A DNA stretch of 64,000 bases. It comes from Cymbomonas tetramitiformis. Its lineage: Eukaryota > Chlorophyta > Pyramimonadophyceae > Pyramimonadales > Pyramimonadaceae. Location: contig LGRX02035477.1 of the NCBI GenBank assembly GCA_001247695.2, positions 31,067 to 95,066 of the forward strand, written 5' to 3'. Positions 31,174 through 39,422 of this stretch are shown one piece after another. Under the pieces are notes generated by a model, which was given only the letters and a program-made list of their open reading frames with translations, ran no database searches and was not told where the DNA came from. Made by a program: the position numbers and the translations under genes. How positions within the stretch are numbered: position 1 is the first letter of the stretch; every line of letters begins with the position of its first letter.

Positions 31174-31201
31174 CCAGTCTCATTTCTGCGATTCCATCGT
31201 T
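31174..31201 (-). repeat. Right terminal inverted repeat of the 10.5-kb element
   Basis: 28 bp, exact reverse complement of 20707-20734. Confidence 0.8.
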
Positions 31202-31218
31202 TTTGGGCCATTTCACGG

Positions 31219-31398
31219 TGCTTGTTGGATATACCCCTAAGACCCGGGATATATTCTCTCAGTGATAGTTTTCTCAGAATGTAATAAAGTTGATAACCCG
31301 TTATATGGGCATAAACAGTTAGGGTTCTGGTTCGGGTGACAGTCATAAACACTACTACGGGAAGAGTCACAAAAGTAAGCGGTGTGACAATTCCAGCA
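31219..31398 (-). repeat. Diverged solo-LTR-like remnant
   Basis: On the minus strand it begins TGCTGGAA and ends AAGCA, and shares TATGACTGTCACC, GAACCCTA and CATATAACGGG, in order, with the 169-bp LTRs at 14886 and 19663. No target duplication is seen. The similarity is partial, so it is a distant relative. Confidence 0.5.
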
Positions 31399-32499
31399 GT
31401 GCTCATGAAAGGTCTTGGAATTTGCAGTGGTGATTGTCGTGTCGTAGTGGCCACCATAATAGGACTCATTATCACTCTGACGATAAGGAGGGTCTTGAGT
31501 GGGCCATGGACGGAGTGAAAAGGGAAGTACTTCGTCGCTTTCGTTCACAACTTCTTTCCAAATATCAGTGCTAACTCCTGTGTATTCAAATCTCTTCTTC
31601 GTGACCTTAGACTTGGGAAGGACGTTGAGAAACCATCTGGCAATCTTTTTCTGCGTAGACCTCCAGTCAAAGGCAAGGCTGGCAGTTCGCCTGAATTCAG
31701 ATCTGAATTCAGATACTCTGGAGAAGTTGTACTTCACGTCTTTGCTCACGTACCCGGCGTGGAACTCCTTCACGAGATCGGCCACGGGAATCGGGTCCTC
31801 CAGGTGTCCGCAAAAAAACCGTTTTCCGCCAGCTGCTCACGCCAGTCCCGGGGACATGCGAAACCCCACTCCGCATCCGCCTCCCCCTCGGGCTGCGCCG
31901 CTGCACCCGCGCCCTCCTCCCCCCCCCCACGGCAACAGCACCTCCAGATGCCACACCCTGCGCCTCCTCCGCGTTCTCCATCTCAGGCTGCTCCTCAGTA
32001 ACAGCTACAAGAACAGCTGCTCCTGCAGCCAAGACAAACTACACTTTTTCAGTTTTTTTTCCCGTTTCGTGCTGTTACTCTTTCCCTCCTAAAAGAATGC
32101 GAGCAGAGTATGTCCGGTGGTCGCAAGTAGCCTCACCTTGCAGGTCTTCTGAAGGGCAAGGTGCTGATACGGCAGCAGCACCTCCAGCTGCCACACCATG
32201 CTGATCCACCGCGATCTCCATCTCCGGCTGCTCCTCAGCAACAGGAACATGAACAGTTGCTCCTGCAGCCAAAATAACTTATGTGTTTTTCAGTATTTTC
32301 AACAGTTTCAAGCTCTTCCTAAAAGAATGCGAGCAGAGACAGTAGGACTGGCGCATGTGCCTGGTCGACTGTATCCTCACCTGGCATGTCTTCTGTTAAG
32401 GCATTATTATCAAAAATATATCTGAAATTATGAAAATTAGCCGAAAAGAGCCCGAAACATACGAGTTATCGGGCAAATGAAGATCATTTCTTCATTCAA

Positions 32500-33420
32500 A
32501 CAACTTGTTGTGCCTTAGATAGGTTGTGGTGAGGTAAGGCAACCTTCAAAACGTCGCAAAGGTGACATTAAACCGTAGGCGTAAGGCTATTTGAGCCAAA
32601 ATAGGCCTAAAATGCAGAAAACAGCCCGAAAACAACGGTTTATTTTTCGGGCCATATTTCTCAAAAAATGAAAGAAATTCAAGAACCAACTTGGTGTGAC
32701 ACTTGGATATGTTGTGGTGGGGTAAGGCAACCTTCAAAACGTCGCAAAGATGACATTAAACCGTAGGCGTAAGGCTATTTGAGCCGAAATAGGCCTAAAA
32801 TACAGAAAACAGCCCGAAAACAGCGGTTTTCGGGCCATATTTCTCAAAAAATAAAAGAAATTTCAAGAACCAACTTTTGTGTGACACTTGGATATGTTGT
32901 GGTGGGGTAAGGCAACCTTCAAAACTTCGCAAACATAACATTAAACCGTAGGCGTAAGGCTATTTGAGCCAAAATAGGCCTAAAATGCAGAACGTCAGCC
33001 CGAAAACAACGGTTTTCGGGCCATATTTCTCAAAAAATAAAAGAATTTCAAGAAACAACTTTTGTGTGACACTTAGATATGTTGTGTTGGGGTAAGACAA
33101 CCTTCAAAACTTCGCAAACATGACATTAAACCGTAGGCGTAAGGCTATTTGAGCCGAAATAGGCCTAAAATGCAGAAAACATCCCGAAAACAGCGGTTTT
33201 CGGGCCATATTTCTCAAAAAATAAAAGAAATTCAAGAACCAACTTTTGTGCGACACTTGGATATGTTGTAATGGGGTAAGGCAACCTTCAAAACGTCGCA
33301 AACATGACATTAAACCGTAGGCGTAAGGCTATTTGAGCCAAAATAGGCCTAAAATGCAGAAAACAGCCCGAAAACAGCGGTTTTCGGGCCATATTTCTCA
33401 AAAAAAAAAAAATCCAAAAC
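32500..33420. repeat. Satellite block: five ~187-bp tandem repeats
   Basis: Units start around 32523, 32710, 32895, 33083 and 33266 (GGTAAGGCAACCTTC in the first). Each contains the hairpin CCCGAAAACAGCGGTTTTCG. The spacing varies from 183 to 188 bp. It lies inside the 2378-bp hAT-type element. Confidence 0.9.
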
Positions 33421-33544
33421 CAACTTTTTTCGTTGTCTTAGAATTCATCCCTTAATTTCTAGTGACTTTCAAAACTTCCGAACGTTGAATTATGCATGTG
33501 ACCACTTTGTGACGGCATAGGGAAATGCGACGGCTCGCCCCTTG

Positions 33545-33780
33545 AACCCTAAAGCCCCTGACTCGTTCCGTCGTTCGTCTAACGTAGGCTGTAAAACCCT
33601 AAAACCCTGAAACTAAAACCCTAAAGTATAAAACCCTTAACCTAAACCATCACACCCTGATATATGAAACCCTAATACTTAAGCCCTAAAACACTAAACC
33701 CTAAAACCTAAACCTAAACCCTATTGAACGAACGAAATCCTCACATATCCTCGGGTTTTAGGGTTTTAGGGCTTGAAGAT
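33545..33780. repeat. Degenerate CCCTAAA (telomere-like) tract
   Basis: Many irregular copies of AACCCTAAA run on the plus strand to about 33722, then TTTAGGG words appear in the other orientation near 33753-33790. The heptamer is that of plant/algal telomeres, but the spacing is irregular and the tract lies inside a transposon. Confidence 0.7.
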
Positions 33781-34186
33781 TAGGGTTTCACGAATGGGCG
33801 GTTTTCAATTGTTCAACACTTGACAACGGGCAGATGACATTTGACCGACCTAGATCGCTAGAAAATATCGACGGATTTCACAATATGCTGTTATACATAG
33901 CATGTATATACTTACCATTATTGCCTAAAGCCTAAAATGTGCTTGAATTGCATTTTTATCTGATTTTGTCTGAATTACGATATGAACTGAACTGAATTGA
34001 ATGACGATCTGAAATCTGAATTTTTGAACTGAATCTGAATCGCAAGCCTTGGTCAAAGGCTGGTTGGATGTCACCGGGTGCGTTGTCTATGACGAAAATT
34101 ACAACATCTGAAAAGTCATCCTTATAGCACCCACCACCTGGGAGGACGTAGGGGTCATCACCCGTCCAATAACCATTGCATTTCCT

Positions 34187-34683
34187 GTCACGTTCCTCGG
34201 AGTGCCATGATGTCCATATATCTTGGCGATTTCCCGCCTCCAATACATGCGGATGCCGTTCCACAACCCTGCCTGCATATCCTGCCTCTCCCGAGTCTTT
34301 CTGCACTCGGCGATGTTCACCATGTCCATATCCGCCTCAACGCCAGGCTGCTCCATAAACCTTTTAGGCGCTGCTAAATTTGCTGTCTCCACAGAAGCAC
34401 TACGAGGCTGGAATGTGATGTCGCCGACCCCCCACTCAGCACGAGTTTCATGAAAGTCAGGTGGTATACGCACGTTCCCCCCGTAGTTTAAGAACACAGT
34501 GTGTGAGGTAATCATCCGCGTACGCTCGCCCTCCGGTGTCTCAACGTGTAGAAAATATGCTGGGCACGACCACATGGTCACCTCGATCGTGGGGAGCAAC
34601 TTGCACGCTCCGAACCCTGGGGTACGGGGACCCCTCAGATATTGAAAGTGGAGCAGCTCGTTGAGGTAGCTCTGCTTATTCAC
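34187..34683 (-). CDS. Unidentified ORF fused by chance to a LINE fragment
   Basis: About 165 codons before the frame runs into the LINE fragment at 34180. The product looks globular (CPAYFLHVETPEGERTRMI; FLNYGGNVRIPPDF) and ends in a segment ERQDMQAGLWNGIRMYWRR. No family is recognised. The natural 3' end was probably lost when the LINE inserted. Confidence 0.35.
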
Positions 34684-34834
34684 TACAATAAAACTCTGCC
34701 TCCCATCACGCCTAGTGTTCGTGTCCTGTTAAAAAGTGACCCCCATTTGGCTTGATGAGCCCTTCAAACACGGGAAACGGGGGAAGTTTGACACCCACAT
34801 AAAGCGACGTGCCTGTTGGAAACAGTACAGCAGC

Positions 34835-35056
34835 CTAGGGGAGAACGCTCCCGGCGGAAAAGGCCAAGTGGCCACCAGTCTCCTCAAAATCGTCGTCAGA
34901 CTCGTCATAATACCCAGGGGGGTACTCCGATTCGTCCTCGCTATCACTACTCAGTACAGCATGGACGTCTCGCTGACCCAAATCAGAAAAATGCGGTTTA
35001 ACTGCTGCTGTGTGATAGTAGTGGCGCTCGATGCGAACAGGAGGGGCATGTTGCAC
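34835..35056 (-). CDS. Small acidic ORF, unidentified
   Basis: It encodes VLSSDSEDESEYPPGYYDES and more acidic residues. Near its end, the segment CTAGGGGAGAACGCTCCCGG resembles one at 37309. It is possibly an exon of the decayed minus-strand gene cluster 34.2-37.7 kb. Confidence 0.3.
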   Translation of the reverse strand: MQHAPPVRIERHYYHTAAVKPHFSDLGQRDVHAVLSSDSEDESEYPPGYYDESDDDFEETGGHLAFSAGSVLP

Positions 35057-35144
35057 GAGCCTGCGCGAACTGGAAGAGCCAGTTGCGGGTCGAGTCGTGG
35101 TGATCTGTGATGAAATATATCGGGTGGGTTAAACTGCCAGCTCA

Positions 35145-35468
35145 TCACGCAACTCCCATCTCAGAGAAGCAGATACCTGAAGAAACCAATGGATCAGACA
35201 CAGCACCACCAACTGCTGTGCCCTCTGAGACAACAATACTCAAAACGATCGGCGAATCAGCTACCTCAGACCACGGTAAAATCTGCGGAGAACTCCGAAA
35301 ATGCGCGAGCGACCTCGCCAAGGAGTGGCATAATGAGATGAGCTGGACACGCTTCAGCGCGTCCACCTTCTCCATTATGTCATCAATCGAAGCCAAAAGT
35401 GAAGGAAGCTCCTCGTCGGATAAAATAAATCTGAGCGATTGCCATGCCGGACAATGCGTACCCGACAA
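35145..35468 (-). CDS. Small helical ORF, unidentified
   Basis: The product contains LPSLLASIDDIMEKVDALKR, a likely amphipathic helix. It lies next to a Tc1/mariner-type MITE. No family is recognised; it may be chance. Confidence 0.25.
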   Translation of the reverse strand: MSGTHCPAWQSLRFILSDEELPSLLASIDDIMEKVDALKRVQLISLCHSLARSLAHFRSSPQILPWSEVADSPIVLSIVVSEGTAVGGAVSDPLVSSGICFSEMGVA

Positions 35469-35556
35469 AGATAAGCGAACGTGTCAAGCAATAGCGAAAC
35501 CACTCTGCCGAAAATTCCCAAAACCAACCGTACTGTCCAAGCGAAAGCGAGGATTA

Positions 35557-36062
35557 CAGTAAGAGTGCACCAATAAGAAAACAGAGATTTCGGGGTCAGC
35601 CAGCTTTTCTCCTAAACTTGTGACCCCCCCCAGCTTCGGTACCTAAGAGAGCCGACGAAATAAGAGAAAACCGCTTATTTTGCCAGCTAGCTTTTCTCAT
35701 CCTTAAGAGTGAAAAATCAGTTTTTCTCGTATTGGATTCGCAGCACATCCTCACTTCGAAAAAACCGCCCACTACCGTGATGGACGACGCGACACGTTCA
35801 CAATTGCGGTAACTTATTAGTGATGTTAGGGAAGGTCTACTCGCACAAGATGACTTTTCTAACATCAAAGCCGTACTTATTTTGCTATATTTTAAGAAAA
35901 TGTCCTGGGGTCTAGCCAGCCTCCATATTTCTTATTTTTGCCAATCTCTTAACTTTTAAAACCAGCCAGCTTTTCTCCTAAACTTGTGACCCCCCCCCGC
36001 CCCCCCCAAAAAAGCTGGCTGTTTTCTTAACGTAGAATTCTCTTATTGGTACACTCTTACTG
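35557..36062. mobile_element. Tc1/mariner-type MITE, 506 bp
   Basis: The ends are CAGTAAGAGTGCACCAATAA and, inverted, CAGTAAGAGTGTACCAATAA. TA flanks both sides (35555-35556, 36063-36064). A second inverted block (GCCAGCTTTTCTCC, with C-runs) follows inward. There is no coding capacity. Confidence 0.9.
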
Positions 36063-36467
36063 TAGATTCCGTCGACCACTGCGAAGATGGGCACGCTCAA
36101 AATAAAGATAGAGCTAATACGAAATAAAATTCGCGGTAGAAACTCACACGACGCAAGCGCGAGTGAGTCCCATAACCTGCTGGAAACAGTACATCAGCCT
36201 AGGTGACCAAGGCTACAATCGGACAATTGCAATATCTTTATGTCAGGAAAGATTACCAGTATTTTAACAGGGTGAGACCAAGCTCTTCCAAATAATTACT
36301 TCAAGCGAGACCAGCCTCCACTGGGCGAAAATGCATGTCTTGTACTTTCAGGGAGCGCCTCCCAAATATCTGATGGATCTGTCATGTGTCGGCTAGCATC
36401 AATAATATTCTGCCATCTATACAAATCCTAATCAGGGAATCGGCACATTAACTCCCCTCTAGCTTAT

Positions 36468-37359
36468 TTAGTTGTCTCTGACTCTTTTCCTCCGAGGAGC
36501 CAACTCAGCTTCGTCATCACTGTCGATGTTTCCAGACTTGTCAGGTTGACCCTTCAGCTTAGATTTGGTCTCCACACCTCGAGCTCGAGCACAGCCAGCG
36601 ACAGCGCCAAACTTCTAGGCTGATCCTTCTGCTGACAGAGATGTGCCGTTTGGCACCCAGATAAGTTCACCCTTGTCATCCAGGAACGACTGTAATACCT
36701 GTCTCTTCAGCCTCCGAGCTTCAGCTTGTTCCTCCGGATTGTCAGCTACCAGGTCATCCAACTCGCTGACGTCATCCTCAGAGTCATACTCGACAGGCGT
36801 GTCATACGTCCATTTCGGACTGGCAGTATCAGGGTCATTCTTGATGTCAGTACTGTAGTACCCGTGTCACCGTCATCATCATAATCTGGCAGCTTCTCCT
36901 TACTCCAGGCCACAGCACCTGCACCCGAATCGTCACTGCTCGTAGGCGTCGATGTCATCGGACGACCAGTGTATGGAATTCCGCGATACTCCTCAGTCTC
37001 AGTCGAATACTTCCAACGAGCATTACTGATCGGTAATGGGAATGGCGCTACGGGATCTTTCGCTCGAGTGACGCGTCTTCCAGAAACCAGCCACCACCCC
37101 TCCTACGCTCCCAGCGGCGTAGCGCGCCAGAAGCCATGACAATAATATTCTGCCAGCAATACTCGGCTCCTTCTCGGTCCCTATAGTACACAGTCAATGA
37201 CTCCGGGGTCCCGTTCGGTACCCATTTCCATTGCTGAGCTGCCCCATTGTACATAAGTACAACCTGCCAATTGTACGGCTGAGGTGTACCACTGACCCCT
37301 GGCACACTAGGGGAGAACACTCCCGGCGAGATAGAACGAACTCGTGAATTGATAAACAT
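36468..37359 (-). pseudogene. Decayed gene for an acidic protein, unidentified
   Basis: Open stretches in successive frames carry on a single theme: QQWKWVPNGTPESLTVYYRD (37359-37048), then, after frame changes, RWKYSTETEEYRGIPYTG and YDTPVEYDSEDDVSELDD, then GELIWVPNGTSLSAEGSA with a TAG and a further 50 codons ending RRKRVRDN and TAA at 36468. WVPNGT occurs twice. At least two frameshifts and one stop are visible, unless short introns explain them. No family is recognised. Confidence 0.4.
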
Positions 37360-37441
37360 ACGAGATATGTTCCGTTAGACAGACACAAGCAGAGTCGCCG
37401 AAGATGACACACCGGAAATAACACGTGACAATACGAACATG

Positions 37442-37660
37442 TCACAGTGCCAATTCCAGCCGTGCATGTGGTGTGTCGGCGTGAGCTTGCTGAAAAGGCC
37501 GTGCCTGGCTAGCCTTAATCATAAAACTCTTGCTACCTACAACGACTGTGTGCGAAAACACCGGCGCACGACACTCACAACACTTCCTATTATCAGGATC
37601 TCGAACGGCTAAGTAGCTCTGCCACTTCCGAGTACAGTAGCAATCTTCGCACAAACTCAT
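37442..37660 (-). CDS. Small Cys-rich ORF (72 aa)
   Basis: It begins MSLCEDCYCTRKW and has a second pair in RKCCECRAPVF, so it could bind zinc. It is the first ORF of the decayed minus-strand cluster. No family is recognised. Confidence 0.35.
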   Translation of the reverse strand: MSLCEDCYCTRKWQSYLAVRDPDNRKCCECRAPVFSHTVVVGSKSFMIKASQARPFQQAHADTPHARLELAL

Positions 37661-39422
37661 TCAAATTCAGGGTTCTGCAGGCACAGTGTGAGACCAAAAT
37701 CCCGCCTACACCCCTCCTCGGTAAACGCCGATAAGCTTAGAATAAGTCAGTTGAAGTCAAAATTAGGCTTCGGAAGTCAGATTCTACACAAATAAATACA
37801 AATGACGAAGGATGCCATTCAGACAAAGGTTACCGTGGGATTGTAACAGCATTAAATTCGCCGCAACCCGGAGTATTGGGAAAACGCACCTGAAACCGCT
37901 GTTTCTGTCCTCGTACTTCGCGTGCGGATACATAATACGCGGGTTTTGACGGATACCCGCAGCCAGCACAATGAAAAACCAAAAAAATGTCTTTGAAATA
38001 AAAGATTATTCAGACTCAAACGATCCTAGCAGGCTCCGCCACATGGCCGCGGGGACACGTCGACGTCTCCCCCCGCCTGCCCCGAAAGGCACAGAACCGA
38101 TCGTCTCCCCCCGCGCTATCAATCGGACCAGGAAGCTCAAACTTCGACATCATGATGAAGTGCGATGGAGTAGCAGATTGGAAGAAGCATAGTAGTCCAC
38201 CAACAAGCATGGCAGATTTCGTGAAAACAATGACAGGGGACGGATCGAAGAACTGTTGCAATTTTGGCATAGGTTTCACAATATATGGAGAACTTTGTGC
38301 CAAAGTTACATATAGCTTCAAGTGTTTTCCCATGTCAAAGATCTGATGAAAAAGTATAATTGCATTTGAAGGACGCTGCTGATGAAGATTTCATTTCATA
38401 TTTGGCAAGGTGGAGGTTTTGTTGCAAAGAATAACCTTCTTTTCCCGCGAGCGCGTTTCCCCACGGTCCAATACCCGCAATCACCTAAACATGATTATCG
38501 AAGAACTGGAACGCCCACAAACTCGCTTAAAGAGTCCGATATGGAGCATTAAAAATCAAAATAAACAGTTTAACCCGACGTTAAAAACGATTTCAGAATC
38601 TCAAAATTCGACCATGCGACAAATATTCACTTGAGCGACAAGAGAGGTTGCCTCCATATTCGGCAAAAACAGATATTTTGCGGGTCGGTATAAATGTTTG
38701 GCACGTATATCCTTTTCATATAAACTCCAAATACACCATTGAGAGACATCTACATTACACATACAATTACCGATATTCATACAAAATCCGAAATGCGTTA
38801 TATCGCGCGAGCTATGTACATATAAATATATTACAATATCATATCGGTTTTGATGAGTATAATATTGTGCGCATGCTATGTAAATAATGCCATTATCGAT
38901 ATCTCGTTAAATTAGGGTGATCACACGTTTCGGGTTACTGAGGGTACTTCTCAATCGCACCTCCCCCACGCGCAGGCCGATTCCTACGCAGGGTTCAGAT
39001 GTCGCGTAGCATGTTAACGCGCCGCACGCTCTGAATCATCGTATGGTGGTGGTAGATATCTCGATAGTGCACTTTTAGTTTTGGAGACACCGAACTCTGT
39101 AAGAACCGCTCCAATTCCGACACTATCGAAATGAACATGCGAAGCAGTGATCGAGATTGATTATGGCTTTGAACAAATAAGTTTGGGTATGCCTTGATAG
39201 CGAGACATCGATGCATCTAAACGTGTTAGGTAGAGATACCGACAATTTTGATAAATTCAAAATGGTTGTTCAGAGATACTAATACTTTCCCCCTTCATTT
39301 ATCGGGATATCAAGTTCTGAGTACTGACGTTTGGATATCCATACAAGCCTAAATCAAACTGATGGAGATATATAATTGCTTTGAAAAAATGTCAATTCAA
39401 TTGCAGGTGTTACAATCATGAT
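37661..39422. other. AT-rich stretch without a gene
   Basis: No frame with a recognisable domain and no clear repeat. It forms the 3' flank of the RDR gene. Confidence 0.5.

Larger units (their letters stand above)
20707..31201. mobile_element. 10.5-kb inverted-repeat-bounded element with DUF7869-like/SAP protein and cargo genes
   Basis: A perfect 28-bp inverted repeat starting AACGATGGAATCGCAG lies at 20707-20734 and 31174-31201. Similarity continues imperfectly inward for about 50 bp: GTCTCATT words and then TTTTTTGYGGAATTT on both sides. Between them lie a minus-strand three-exon gene (21462-24781) with a possible RNase H-like nuclease core, a divergent control region of palindromes, and four plus-strand genes. 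No retroelement feature is present. No target duplication is obvious next to the repeats. I infer a large DNA transposon; that the 1019-aa protein is the transposase is a hypothesis. Confidence 0.6.
31674..34051. mobile_element. hAT-type non-autonomous element, 2378 bp
   Basis: The ends are CAAGGCTGGCAGTTC and, inverted, CAAGGCTTGCGATTC, followed on both sides by repeated ATTCAG words. The 8-bp direct repeat GTCAAAGG flanks it (31666-31673, 34052-34059). The split LINE frame proves the insertion. The interior carries a satellite block, CCCTAAA-rich sequence and an acidic/proline-rich short frame, but no transposase. Confidence 0.85.
31399..34180 (-). pseudogene. LINE ORF2 C-terminal fragment, split by a hAT-type element
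   Basis: Positions 34180-34052 encode GYWTGDDPYVLPGGGCYKDD, and 31673-31420 encode STQKKIARWFLNVLPKSK. These are consecutive parts of the C-terminal methyltransferase-like region of the 3167-aa ORF2. The break falls at an 8-bp direct repeat around a 2378-bp insert. The fragment is diverged from the intact LINE, so it comes from another family member. Its upstream end near 34180 is an ordinary 5' truncation. Confidence 0.8.

Noticed and set aside
32500..33420. CRISPR-like array
   Set aside because: The units are contiguous ~187-bp satellites without short repeat/spacer structure, in a eukaryotic transposon.
33545..33780. True telomere or chromosome end
   Set aside because: The CCCTAAA words are irregular, occur in both orientations and lie inside a hAT-type element with sequence continuing on both sides.
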